Assembly (NCBI GenBank): GCA_027587225.1
Contig: JAPDDQ010000003.1
Coordinates: 1 to 64,000 of the forward strand
Source: Solirubrobacter taibaiensis
GTDB lineage: Bacteria; Actinomycetota; Thermoleophilia; Solirubrobacterales; Solirubrobacteraceae
Direction: 5' to 3'
Length of the DNA: 64,000 bases
Part shown: positions 17,664 to 25,172 of the stretch, piece by piece
Layout: every line of letters begins with the position of its first letter
Position numbering within the stretch: the first letter of the stretch is position 1
The notes under the pieces: model-generated
The model's database searches: none
The model's input: the letters and a program-made list of their open reading frames with translations, nothing else
What the model was told of the DNA's origin: nothing
Program-made: the position numbers and the translations under genes

Positions 17664-18200
17664 ATGGACACCAATGAAACACGCGACGACAACAAGACAA
17701 CAGTCACCTTCAACAAGCGAACCGCCCGTATAGCGGCCGTTGGTGGACTCGCGCTGGTACTGCTGGCAATCGGCCTGATCTTCGCCACCAACCACGTTCA
17801 GGCTGAGTACAAGCTGCGCGACGAGCGCTATACGGCGCTGGCGATCAAGACCGATCGCGACGACAAAGCTGCCGCGCTCGCCACCGAGCGCGAGCGCGCC
17901 GCCGCCTCCACGGCCAAGGACGCTGCTGTCAAGACCGCTGTCAAGGCCGAGAAGAAGCGCGCCGAGCGTGTCATTCGGCGCGTGGTGCGCAAGATGAAGC
18001 GCGCCGGCAAGGCCAAGATGGAGAAGGCGTACGTCAAGGGCCAGAAGGACGGCTACTCGTCCGGCTACGGCTCTGGTAGTTCGGCCGGCTACGCCAGCGG
18101 TCACTCCACCGGTAAGGCCGAGGGTGAAAGCGAGGGCTACGTCGAAGGCTACGAGCAGGCGTACGACTTCTGCGAGTACGACGACGGGTATTACTGCTAG
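17664..18200 (+). CDS. Membrane-anchored coiled-coil protein with a ten-glycine GX3 repeat
   Basis: 178 residues. A hydrophilic N-terminus is followed by one transmembrane helix (about 22-44: AAVGGLALVLLAIGLIFA), then a charged Ala/Lys/Glu-rich predicted coiled coil (about 47-120). Residues 126-162 carry Gly at every fourth position ten times in a row (126, 130, ... 158, 162), a deca-GX3 pattern as described for Yae1/Lto1-type proteins. The tail ends FCEYDDGYYC with two Cys. Topology is probably N-in, C-out. Likely co-transcribed with the secreted protein 39 bases upstream. Function unknown; the Yae1 resemblance may be only in the repeat. Confidence 0.75.
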   Translation: MDTNETRDDNKTTVTFNKRTARIAAVGGLALVLLAIGLIFATNHVQAEYKLRDERYTALAIKTDRDDKAAALATERERAAASTAKDAAVKTAVKAEKKRAERVIRRVVRKMKRAGKAKMEKAYVKGQKDGYSSGYGSGSSAGYASGHSTGKAEGESEGYVEGYEQAYDFCEYDDGYYC

Positions 18201-18318
18201 TAAGCGGCAGCACGCACGCCCGGAGCGCGCGTGCTCGCAACAGCGGCGATTCATTATGCACCCGTCAAGAGCGCGCTGTCGTCGTCTCACTGTGAAGTGC
18301 CCGACGATCGCGACCCAC

Positions 18319-18420
18319 ATGAAACGCCTCACCATTGTGGGTCTGGCCGCGGTTGCGGTCGTGTTCGCCGCTGCCTCGGCAGTCAACGCTGCCGCTCCGT
18401 CGGGTCGCGGCTTCAGCTGA
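18319..18420 (+). CDS. Candidate 33-residue secreted micropeptide
   Basis: ATG at 18319 opens a 33-codon frame encoding an almost perfect signal peptide (MKRLTIVGLAAVAVVFAA, predicted cleavage near VNA-AAP) followed by only about nine residues (AAPSGRGFS). It lies downstream of the two small exported/membrane genes on the same strand, in similar codon style, and its stop overlaps the convergent VOC gene by 8 bases. It may encode a released peptide, or be the truncated remnant of a longer exported protein. There is no strong ribosome site (GCGACCCAC precedes). Confidence 0.4.
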   Translation: MKRLTIVGLAAVAVVFAAASAVNAAAPSGRGFS

Positions 18421-18853
18421 GCTGCTCGGCGAGCCCGATGATGATGCCCTCAGGGCCACGCATGAAGCACAGTCGGTAGAAGTCCTCGTACTGCGCGATC
18501 TCGTCGACGAGTTCGCCGCCGTGGGCGCGTAGGCGGGCGACGACGTCGTCGATGTCCTCGACCGCGAACATGATGCGGCGGATGCCCAGCGCGTTGGCCG
18601 GGGCGTTCGCCGGCTCGGCTCGGACCGCGGGCGGCGTGTGGAATTGCGACAGCTCGACGCGGCCGTGGCCGTCCGGGGTCCGCATCATGGCGATGTCGGC
18701 GCGGACGCCCTCGAGCCCGACGGTGCGGTCCGCCCAGGGCCCTTCGACCGTCGTCTGGCCTTCCAGCTCCATGCCGAGTTCGGTGAAGAACGCGATGGCG
18801 GCCTCGAGGTCCTCGACGTTGATGAGGACGTTGTCCATGCGCTTGAGGCTCAT
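18413..18853 (-). CDS. VOC family (glyoxalase/dioxygenase fold) protein
   Basis: 146 residues: MDNVLINVEDLEAAIAFFTELGM begins the first beta-alpha-beta-beta-beta module and IMFAVEDIDDVVARLRAHGG the second. FMRGPEGIIIGLAEQL is the usual C-terminal strand with a metal-ligand Glu. VOC enzymes include lyases, isomerases and ring-cleaving dioxygenases; the substrate is not evident. The ATG at 18853 overlaps the TGA of the cysteine dioxygenase-type gene (ATGA), so the two are translationally coupled and probably act on one pathway. Confidence 0.9.
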   Translation of the reverse strand: MSLKRMDNVLINVEDLEAAIAFFTELGMELEGQTTVEGPWADRTVGLEGVRADIAMMRTPDGHGRVELSQFHTPPAVRAEPANAPANALGIRRIMFAVEDIDDVVARLRAHGGELVDEIAQYEDFYRLCFMRGPEGIIIGLAEQLS

Positions 18854-19368
18854 CGCGTGGCCGAGAGGTCGTAGCAGCGGCGGACGCTGGAGCCGACGCG
18901 GGTGACGTCGGTCCCGTAGATGTGGAGGGTGATGGCGATCTCGTCGCTGGTGTTGTGGACGCGGTGGATGTCGCCGGGGGGCGCGAAGCCGTTGACGTCG
19001 CCGACCGTGCCTTCGCTGTGGCCGATCAGGTTGAGGTCGGCGTCGAAGACCTCCTCGTGCTCGACGCCCTGGACGACGCCGAAGACGCACCAGGTCGTGT
19101 GGTCGTGGATGCGGGTGATCTGGCCCGGCCGCCACACGACGGCGGTGATCGAGAACGAGCCGTCGGGCTCGACGTGGAGCGTGTGGCTCGCTGCGCGGCC
19201 GGGCGTGCCGAGGCGCTGCTCGGGCGTGAGGATGTCGGGACCGGGCAGGTGCGCGCGCAGTTGGTCGGCGACGAGCTGCGCGGTCGTCGACCAGTCGGCA
19301 TGGTCGTCGATGGCGGTACGCACGCCGGCGACGAGCTGCTCGACGGGCTGAATCGTGATCGCGGACAT
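18850..19368 (-). CDS. Cysteine dioxygenase family protein
   Basis: 172 residues from the ATG at 19368. The cupin metal site of thiol dioxygenases is visible: RIHDHTTWCVFGVVQG gives the His-x-His pair, and the third His is in DIHRVHN. The family (cysteine dioxygenase or 3-mercaptopropionate dioxygenase) uses Fe(II) and O2 to oxidise a thiol to a sulfinate. The exact thiol cannot be read from sequence. It overlaps the VOC gene by 4 bases and is divergent from a LysR regulator with a palindrome in the 74-base gap, suggesting thiol- or sulfur-responsive control. Confidence 0.87.
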   Translation of the reverse strand: MSAITIQPVEQLVAGVRTAIDDHADWSTTAQLVADQLRAHLPGPDILTPEQRLGTPGRAASHTLHVEPDGSFSITAVVWRPGQITRIHDHTTWCVFGVVQGVEHEEVFDADLNLIGHSEGTVGDVNGFAPPGDIHRVHNTSDEIAITLHIYGTDVTRVGSSVRRCYDLSATR

Positions 19369-19420
19369 GCCTCTAGCTTTCCCGGCCACGACGCATCCGT
19401 CCAATGCCAGTTTTCGGGCT

Positions 19421-19437
19421 TATCTATCGATAGGATC
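19421..19437. promoter_or_regulatory. Palindromic operator candidate between LysR gene and cysteine dioxygenase operon
   Basis: CTATCGATAG (19424-19433) is a perfect 10-base palindrome, extended to a near-symmetric ATC..GAT (19422-19436). It lies 55 bases upstream of the dioxygenase start and 10 bases upstream of the LysR start. LysR regulators classically bind such a T-N11-A dyad between themselves and a divergent target. Role inferred from position and family habit. Confidence 0.5.
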
Positions 19438-19442
19438 GATGA

Positions 19443-20321
19443 ATGCTCGACGTGACGCGATTACGCGTGCTCGACGCGGTCGCCCGCCACGGATCGGTCA
19501 CCGCCGCGGCAGTGGAGCTGGCCTACTCGCAGTCCTCAGTCAGTCACCACCTGTCTCGGCTCGAAGCCGAGACCGGGGCGCAACTGCTCCAGCGCGCCGG
19601 CCGGGGGATCAGGTTGACCCAGGCTGGGCAGCTCCTGGCCGGCCGGGCCGCTGAGATCATCGGCCGCATCGACGCGGCCGACGCAGAGCTGTCAGCCCAC
19701 GTCGGGCTGACCGCCGGAAGGGTGCGTCTGGCCGGCTTCGCCTCCGCGATCAGCTCGCTGGTGCTGCCCGCGGCGGCCGAACTCGCACGCGCCCATCCCG
19801 GGTTGGAGATCGGCTCGGTGGACACCCACCCGCCCGAGGCGCTCGCGATGCTGCGGACGGGACGGGTCGAGGTGGCGATCGTCTTCCGCTACGACGACGC
19901 CGAGGTCGAAGCTCCCGGGATCCGGCTTCACTACCTGCTCGATGACCCGATGTACCTGCTCGCCGACCGCCGAATCCGCGGCCTGAACAGCGTCAGCGAC
20001 GCGACGTGGGTCGCCGGGTGCCCACACTGCCGCGGGCACCTGCTCGCGCTCTGCCAGACCGCCGGCTTTGAGCCGCGCATCGGCTACGAGTCCGACGACA
20101 TCGCGCTCATTCAGTCGCTCGTCGCCGCGGGCTTGTGCGTGGCCACCCTGCCGGGCCTGGCCTTGCGGGCCCACCACGCCGACGGCGTCGTCGCCACGAA
20201 GCTCCCCGGGCTGCCGCGCAAGGTGTACGCCGCGACCTACGGCGAACCGCCGGACCCGCCGGTCGTCACCGCGCTGCTCACCGCGCTCACCGAGGTGGCC
20301 GCGATGGCGGACAGCGGTTGA
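19443..20321 (+). CDS. LysR-family transcriptional regulator
   Basis: 292 residues. The N-terminal winged helix is clear (MLDVTRLRVLDAVARHGSVTAAA ... YSQSSVSHHLSRLEAETG), followed by the long dimerisation helix and a periplasmic-binding-like effector domain (about 90-285). It contains a CPHC segment (VAGCPHCRGHLLALC), which could be redox or metal sensitive. It is divergent from the cysteine dioxygenase-VOC operon, which it most likely regulates. Confidence 0.93.
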   Translation: MLDVTRLRVLDAVARHGSVTAAAVELAYSQSSVSHHLSRLEAETGAQLLQRAGRGIRLTQAGQLLAGRAAEIIGRIDAADAELSAHVGLTAGRVRLAGFASAISSLVLPAAAELARAHPGLEIGSVDTHPPEALAMLRTGRVEVAIVFRYDDAEVEAPGIRLHYLLDDPMYLLADRRIRGLNSVSDATWVAGCPHCRGHLLALCQTAGFEPRIGYESDDIALIQSLVAAGLCVATLPGLALRAHHADGVVATKLPGLPRKVYAATYGEPPDPPVVTALLTALTEVAAMADSG

Positions 20322-20340
20322 GCTCGGGTACGGTCGCCGT

Positions 20341-21000
20341 ATGTCCACGCCGCAGGGAGTGATCACGTTCGCGTTTCCAGGGCCTCTGCGAGACAGGCTG
20401 GTGGCCGCGGTCCTGTCGGGCAAGAAGACAGCGACGTCGGGCCTGGCGATCGAATGGGAGCTGGAGGGAGAGGCTCTCCCGGTCGTCGGACAACTCCATG
20501 CGGTCGTTGATTCGAACGAGCAGCCGGTCGGCGTGATCGAGACCACGTCGGTCGAGGTCATTCGGCTAGGAGATGCGGATCTGAGCCTTGCTCACGACGA
20601 GGGCGAGGACTTCCAGGACGTCGCCCAATGGCGCGTGGAACACGAGCGCTTCTGGAACGACGAAGTGATCCCCACGTTGCCCGCCGGCGCCCTTGCCGGC
20701 CTCACCGACGACACTCAGGTGCTCGTCTGGCGGTTCCGCCTGGCGCGACCCACTAGTTGCGCCCGTTGCAGGTGGCGACTGCGGGGCGTAGGGTCGGTAC
20801 ACCAGTCGAGAGGTGATGAGATGGTCAAGTGGTTCGGCCGGATCCGTGACCGCCACAAGACGCGTCGCTCCGAGCGACGCGCGACTCACGGCGAACGAGC
20901 GCAGCGTCGCAACGAAGCCAAGGCGCGCCGGCAGCGGCACGAGCGCTTCGACGACAAAGGCGGCCCCATCGGCGGCGGCCCCATGGGCGGCGGCATCTGA
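20341..21000 (+). CDS. ASCH domain protein, apparently read through into a basic C-terminal extension
   Basis: 219 codons open. Residues about 8-139 form an ASCH domain (LRDRLVAAVLSGKKTATSGLA ... AIEWELEGEALPVVGQ ... FWNDEVIPTL), a PUA-like fold thought to bind RNA or act as an amidohydrolase. Bacterial ASCH proteins usually end near residue 140. Here the frame runs on through an ill-composed stretch (about 140-160) into a basic, glycine-ending tail that has its own ATG and ribosome site at 20821. Either the domain is genuinely extended or a single-base error removed the stop: TAG at 20754 lies in the -1 frame. Confidence 0.78.
   Translation: MSTPQGVITFAFPGPLRDRLVAAVLSGKKTATSGLAIEWELEGEALPVVGQLHAVVDSNEQPVGVIETTSVEVIRLGDADLSLAHDEGEDFQDVAQWRVEHERFWNDEVIPTLPAGALAGLTDDTQVLVWRFRLARPTSCARCRWRLRGVGSVHQSRGDEMVKWFGRIRDRHKTRRSERRATHGERAQRRNEAKARRQRHERFDDKGGPIGGGPMGGGI
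20821..21000 (+). CDS. Candidate small basic protein with Gly-rich tail (in frame with the ASCH gene)
   Basis: ATG at 20821 is preceded by GAGAGGTGA with 5-base spacing, one of the strongest ribosome sites in the window, so a separate 59-residue product is likely. It is highly basic (RIRDRHKTRRSERR, EAKARRQRHERF) and ends GGGPMGGGI. A TAGGGT hexamer 33 bases upstream could be a -10 element. Not recognised; nucleic-acid binding is possible from charge alone. See the ASCH entry for the alternative reading as a C-terminal extension. Confidence 0.5.
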   Translation: MVKWFGRIRDRHKTRRSERRATHGERAQRRNEAKARRQRHERFDDKGGPIGGGPMGGGI

Positions 21001-21039
21001 CGAGCGGCCGGTGTTCGGCCACCAGCGGTGTGACGACGG

Positions 21040-23367
21040 CTACGCGAAGGCCGGGGTGTGCTCGGCCATGAAGCGCTCGAGCGCGGCGACTTCGAGCGGC
21101 GGCGCGAACAGGTAGCCCTGGCCGCGGTCGCAGCCGAGCTCGCGGAGGCGCTCCAGTTGCGACTCCTCCTCGACCCCCTCGGCGATGGTGACGAGCCCAA
21201 GACTGCGGCCGAGTTGGACGAGCGTGGCGATCAGTGGGTCGTGCGTGTCGCAGGTGGAGATGAAGGTGCGGTCGATCTTCAGGGCGTTGACCGGGAACTG
21301 CTGGAGGTAGGCGAGGGAGGAGTAGCCGGTGCCGAAGTCGTCGATCGCGAGGCGCACGCCGGAGGCGCGGAGCTCGCGGAGGATGGCGGCGGCGGCCTCG
21401 GCGTCGCGCATCAACGCGGTCTCGGTGATCTCGAGCGAGAGCAGGTCGGGCTCGAGGCCGGAGCGGTGCAGCGCGTGGTGGACGGTCGTCACCAGGCCGG
21501 GATCGTCGAGCTGGCGGGCGGAGACGTTGACAGAGATGCGGATCGGGCGGCCGGCCTCGGCCCACTGGGCAGCCTGCTCGCAGGCGGTCTCGAGCACCCA
21601 GGCGCCGATGTCGACGATCACGCCGGTCTCCTCGGCCAGGGCGATGAACTCCATCGGCGGGATGAGCCCGCGGGTCGGGTGCTGCCAGCGCAGCAGCGCC
21701 TCGGCGGCCGGCATCTCGCCGGTCTCGAAGTCGATGATCGGCTGGTAGACGAGGAACAGCTCCTCACGTGCGAGCGCGCAGCGCAGGTCGGAGCCCAGCT
21801 CGAGCCGCTCGTGGGCAGCGATGTGCATCTCGTGGCGGAACTCGGCGTAGCGGTTGCGTCCGGCGCCCTTGGCCTCGTACAGAGCGATGTCGGCGTCGCG
21901 CAGCAGGTCCTTGGCGGCCTCGCGGTGGCCGGTGGCGATGCCGATGCTGGCCGTGATCGTGACCGGAGTGCCGGTGCCGAGGTCGAACGGCTCCTGCAAC
22001 ACGCCGACGATCCGCTCCGCGATCTTCACGGCGCCGCCCTCGACGAGCACGACGAACTCGTCGCCGCCGAGCCGGCCGATCGTGTCGGTCTCGCGCAGCA
22101 CGTTCTTGATGCGGTTGGCGACGACGCACAGCAGCTCGTCGCCGACGGGGTGGCCGAAGGTGTCGTTGACGCCCTTGAAGCCGTCGAGGTCGATGAACAT
22201 CGCGGAGACGTCGGTGGTGGCGTGACGCCTCGCGTGCAGGAGCATCTGCTCGGTGCGGTCCATGATCAGCGCGCGGTTCGGGAGGCCGGTGAGCGCGTCG
22301 TGGAGCGCCTGGTGGCGCAGCTGGCCCGTCTTCTCGTCGACCATCTTCAGCGCGCGGGCGCGGCCATGGGCGAGCACCTGCATGAGGAAGAACGCGAGCA
22401 GCCCGAGCGTGAGCCAGATCACGAGCACGAGCGTGGCCTGCACCTCGGGATCGCCGATACCGGTGGGCTCGGCGCCGGTGATGGAAACCGTCCAGCGGCC
22501 GTCGGCCTCGACCGAGATCCGCTGCGTCATCCGGTCGCCGCGCGGCACGGAGCCGACGCGCGCCACCGAGGCGGTGTGCATGGTCTCCGAGAGTGTCCGG
22601 AACGCGGCGCCGGCGCCGGTCGGGACCCGGTACTCGGGCACGGCGGCGTGCTCGCGCTCGAGGCTGACGGCGACGCCGCCCTGGCGGGAGACGGCCGAGG
22701 CGAGGATCGGCTCGGCGTCGAAGAGGCCGATGATCCAGCCCGTCGCGTCCGCGCGGCGAGCGTCGACGGAGCCGGGCACGCCGCCGCCGTCATACACGGG
22801 CGCGATCACTTCGAACATCTCGTGGCCGTGGCTGGAGGTCACGACGAACGCGCTGAACTCGCCGGAGTCGCGCGTCTCGCCGAGCAGCTTGGTGAGCTGG
22901 CACAGGTCCAGACCGGGCACCGTGATCTCGCTGAGCGTCTCGGACATGCCGGGACCGGCGACGCCGAGCTTGGGCAGGCAGTAGTAGGGCCGGTCGCCGG
23001 CGGGGTAGACGCCCTCCCGCTGCTCGCGCACCAGCTCGACGTAGCTGAAGCCGGCCACGCCCGCGAAGCGCTGGTCGACGCCCATCGAGTGGTACCAGCG
23101 GTTGAACTCCGCGTCGGTCATCTCCGGACGTGAGCCCAGCAGGGTCCGGGCGGCGAGCGTGAGGTCGTCCATCCGGCGCACCGCGGTGGTCACGGAGGCG
23201 CCGATAGAGGCGGCCTGGGCGGTGAAGGCCTGGTCGTTCTGGCGCTTGACCTGGCCGCGCCACAGCCACGCGGTGGTGACGGCGATCGGGATGAAGACGG
23301 CAAGCAGCAGCCAGGCCGTCCACGTCCTGGCCTTGGTCCTCACTGCGATCCGTCGCGTATTCGGCAC
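21040..23367 (-). CDS. Membrane CHASE-GGDEF-EAL cyclic-di-GMP enzyme
   Basis: 775 residues. Transmembrane helices at about 18-36 and 312-334 bracket an extracellular CHASE sensor (FAGVAGFSYVELV, MFEVIAPVYDGGGVPG). A GGDEF domain (about 350-505) has the intact motif RLGGDEFVVL at 432-441, and an EAL domain (about 520-770) has EALLRW at 556-561, SLEITETALM and DDFGTGYSSL. Both catalytic motifs look intact, so it could both make and degrade c-di-GMP in response to a small external ligand. The start shown is GTG at 23367; an in-frame GTG at 23343 (MRTKARTW) has a better-placed GGA and may be the true start. Confidence 0.93.
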   Translation of the reverse strand: MPNTRRIAVRTKARTWTAWLLLAVFIPIAVTTAWLWRGQVKRQNDQAFTAQAASIGASVTTAVRRMDDLTLAARTLLGSRPEMTDAEFNRWYHSMGVDQRFAGVAGFSYVELVREQREGVYPAGDRPYYCLPKLGVAGPGMSETLSEITVPGLDLCQLTKLLGETRDSGEFSAFVVTSSHGHEMFEVIAPVYDGGGVPGSVDARRADATGWIIGLFDAEPILASAVSRQGGVAVSLEREHAAVPEYRVPTGAGAAFRTLSETMHTASVARVGSVPRGDRMTQRISVEADGRWTVSITGAEPTGIGDPEVQATLVLVIWLTLGLLAFFLMQVLAHGRARALKMVDEKTGQLRHQALHDALTGLPNRALIMDRTEQMLLHARRHATTDVSAMFIDLDGFKGVNDTFGHPVGDELLCVVANRIKNVLRETDTIGRLGGDEFVVLVEGGAVKIAERIVGVLQEPFDLGTGTPVTITASIGIATGHREAAKDLLRDADIALYEAKGAGRNRYAEFRHEMHIAAHERLELGSDLRCALAREELFLVYQPIIDFETGEMPAAEALLRWQHPTRGLIPPMEFIALAEETGVIVDIGAWVLETACEQAAQWAEAGRPIRISVNVSARQLDDPGLVTTVHHALHRSGLEPDLLSLEITETALMRDAEAAAAILRELRASGVRLAIDDFGTGYSSLAYLQQFPVNALKIDRTFISTCDTHDPLIATLVQLGRSLGLVTIAEGVEEESQLERLRELGCDRGQGYLFAPPLEVAALERFMAEHTPAFA

Positions 23368-23407
23368 CGACCCGGGTAGTCGGCTGCGACGAGGCGCACT
23401 TGATCGA

Positions 23408-24052
23408 TCAGTCGTTGAGGGCGGCGGCGCGGATCTTCGCCTCCGCGAGCGCTTCCTCGGCCTGCCAGCGCAGCTCCTGCAACAGATCCTGGCCGCGCAT
23501 GGACGCCATGAACGTCTGCTCCATCAAACGTGCGAGATCGGACGCGCGCGTCTCGGCGAGCCGCTGCTCGGCCTGCTCGACGGCGGCGACGAGCGCGGGC
23601 GCGGGACCGGCAGCCGGTGCCCCACCCACCGCGTACGGGGAGGTCTCCCACTGGCGCACGAGGTTGCCGATCGCCTCGGCGTCGCCCTTGCTGTAGGCCC
23701 CGTTGAGCTGCTTCATGAACGCCTCGGCGTGCTCGCGCCCGGAGACGTCCTGCTGCAGGTCGGGGTGGATGCGCTTGGCAGCGTCGCGGAACAGCGTCTT
23801 GAGGTCCTCGGTCGGCGGCGGCGCGGGCACCGGGACGGAGGCCATCGCCGTGGTCGTCTCGCGGTAACGCCGCTCCGCCGTCTCGGCTTCCGGCGTGCCC
23901 TGCGCGAGCCTGGCCTCGAGCTCCTGCAGCTGCACGTCGATCACGCCGACCCGCGCCAGGTAGTCGGCGTGGAACGCCTGCAGCTCACTCTGCAGCGTCG
24001 CGTGCTCCATCTCGAGCTCCGCGAGCCGGTCGCGCAGGTCAGGCGCGGCCAC
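23408..24052 (-). CDS. Coiled-coil protein with a J-like domain (HPD motif)
   Basis: 214 residues: an N-terminal coiled coil (about 1-65: LRDRLAELEMEHATLQSEL), a Pro-rich hinge, then a J-like domain (about 80-140: LKTLFRDAAKRIHPDLQQD ... EAFMKQLNGAYSKGD) with the diagnostic HPD at about residue 95. A second helical region follows (about 150-214). J domains recruit and stimulate Hsp70. The GTG start lies inside the 3' end of the upstream hydrolase gene (14-base overlap), so it belongs to that operon. Client unknown. Confidence 0.8.
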   Translation of the reverse strand: MAAPDLRDRLAELEMEHATLQSELQAFHADYLARVGVIDVQLQELEARLAQGTPEAETAERRYRETTTAMASVPVPAPPPTEDLKTLFRDAAKRIHPDLQQDVSGREHAEAFMKQLNGAYSKGDAEAIGNLVRQWETSPYAVGGAPAAGPAPALVAAVEQAEQRLAETRASDLARLMEQTFMASMRGQDLLQELRWQAEEALAEAKIRAAALND

Positions 24053-25172
24053 GGGCCAGTTCGATCAGCCGGCTGAGGATGCGGTCGCCGTCGACGCGCA
24101 GGCCGTTGTGGTCGTACTCGCTGGTGATCCAGGCGTGGAAGTGCGGGAACCGCTCCACCGTCTGCTCGGAGAAGGTCCGCTCCAGGTACAGGTCGTCGGT
24201 GTAGATCGCCGCCGCCACCGGCACCGTGTTGCGGCTCAGCACGTCCTCGTCGAACAGCCGCGGCCACTCGAACGCGGCGAGCGCGTCCGCGGTGGCGCGC
24301 AGCGGCCCCTCGAACATCCACGGGAAGATGTGCTCGGACGTGAAGTGCTCCGGTGGGAGCTCCGGCTGCACCCGCTGCGCCGACCAGTTCGTGGCGAACC
24401 CGTCCGCCCAGCACGCCTCGTGCAACAGGCCGTAGATCGGGTTGCGCTGCAGCTCGAGCGGGTCGCGCGCGTCGTGGATGAACGCCGGCGAGCCCGGCGG
24501 GAGCTCCAGGACGTAGTGGACTCGCTCGAAGCCGTCGCTCATGCCGAGCCAGTTGCCGAGCGACCGGATGCGGTCGCCCTCGGTCTCGAGCAGCGCGAGC
24601 ATCCGCGCACGGTCCTCGGGATAGCGCTCGAAGTAGCGGCGCGTGCGCGTGTCGATCCGCTTCCAGGTCGCGCTGAAGACGTCGTCGGCGTGCACGCCGA
24701 TGCCTGGCACCCCGCCGGTGATGAACGCCTCGCGCAGGCCGTCGGGCGCGAACGACAGGTACGTCAGGAGCGTGATCCCGCCGTAGCTCTGGCCCAGCAC
24801 GCTCCAGGGCGGCGAGTCGAGCCGTTCCCGGATGAGCTCGCAGTCGCGGACGATGTTGTCGGCCCGGAAGCGCGTCAGGTACTCGACGCTCTCGTGGCCG
24901 GTGACCGGCGTGGAGCGACCGGTGCCGCGCTGGTCGAGCAACAGCACGCGGAAGTCCTCGAGCGCACGGTCCAGCCATGCCGGGCCGCGCGGGTTCCCGG
25001 TCGGGCGCGGCGACTCGAACCCCGGGCCACCCTGCAGGTACACGAGCCATGGCTTGTCGCGCCCGTCCGGGTCGGCGACCTCCCGCGCGAAGACGGTGAT
25101 CGTCTCGCCGGAAGCCCCGTAGTCGAGCGGGACCTCGAACTCGTGCTCGGCGACGAACAGGCCGGGGATCAC
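24039..25172 (-). CDS. Alpha/beta hydrolase, proline iminopeptidase-like (S33 family)
   Basis: 377 residues. The N-terminal oxyanion/leader motif of S33 peptidases is LVYLQGGPGFESPRP, the conserved LLLDQRGTGRS follows, and the nucleophile elbow is VLGQSYGGITLLTYL (Ser at about 128). A late His (EYDHNG) is a candidate catalytic base. These enzymes release N-terminal Pro from peptides; some members are amidases or esterases. The GTG start overlaps the upstream hydrolase stop (GTGA), and the gene overlaps the J-domain gene downstream. Confidence 0.9.
   Translation of the reverse strand: MIPGLFVAEHEFEVPLDYGASGETITVFAREVADPDGRDKPWLVYLQGGPGFESPRPTGNPRGPAWLDRALEDFRVLLLDQRGTGRSTPVTGHESVEYLTRFRADNIVRDCELIRERLDSPPWSVLGQSYGGITLLTYLSFAPDGLREAFITGGVPGIGVHADDVFSATWKRIDTRTRRYFERYPEDRARMLALLETEGDRIRSLGNWLGMSDGFERVHYVLELPPGSPAFIHDARDPLELQRNPIYGLLHEACWADGFATNWSAQRVQPELPPEHFTSEHIFPWMFEGPLRATADALAAFEWPRLFDEDVLSRNTVPVAAAIYTDDLYLERTFSEQTVERFPHFHAWITSEYDHNGLRVDGDRILSRLIELARGRA

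Noticed and set aside
21058..23133. 691-codon plus-strand frame opposite the GGDEF-EAL gene
   Set aside because: Antisense shadow; the minus strand has intact CHASE, GGDEF and EAL motifs.
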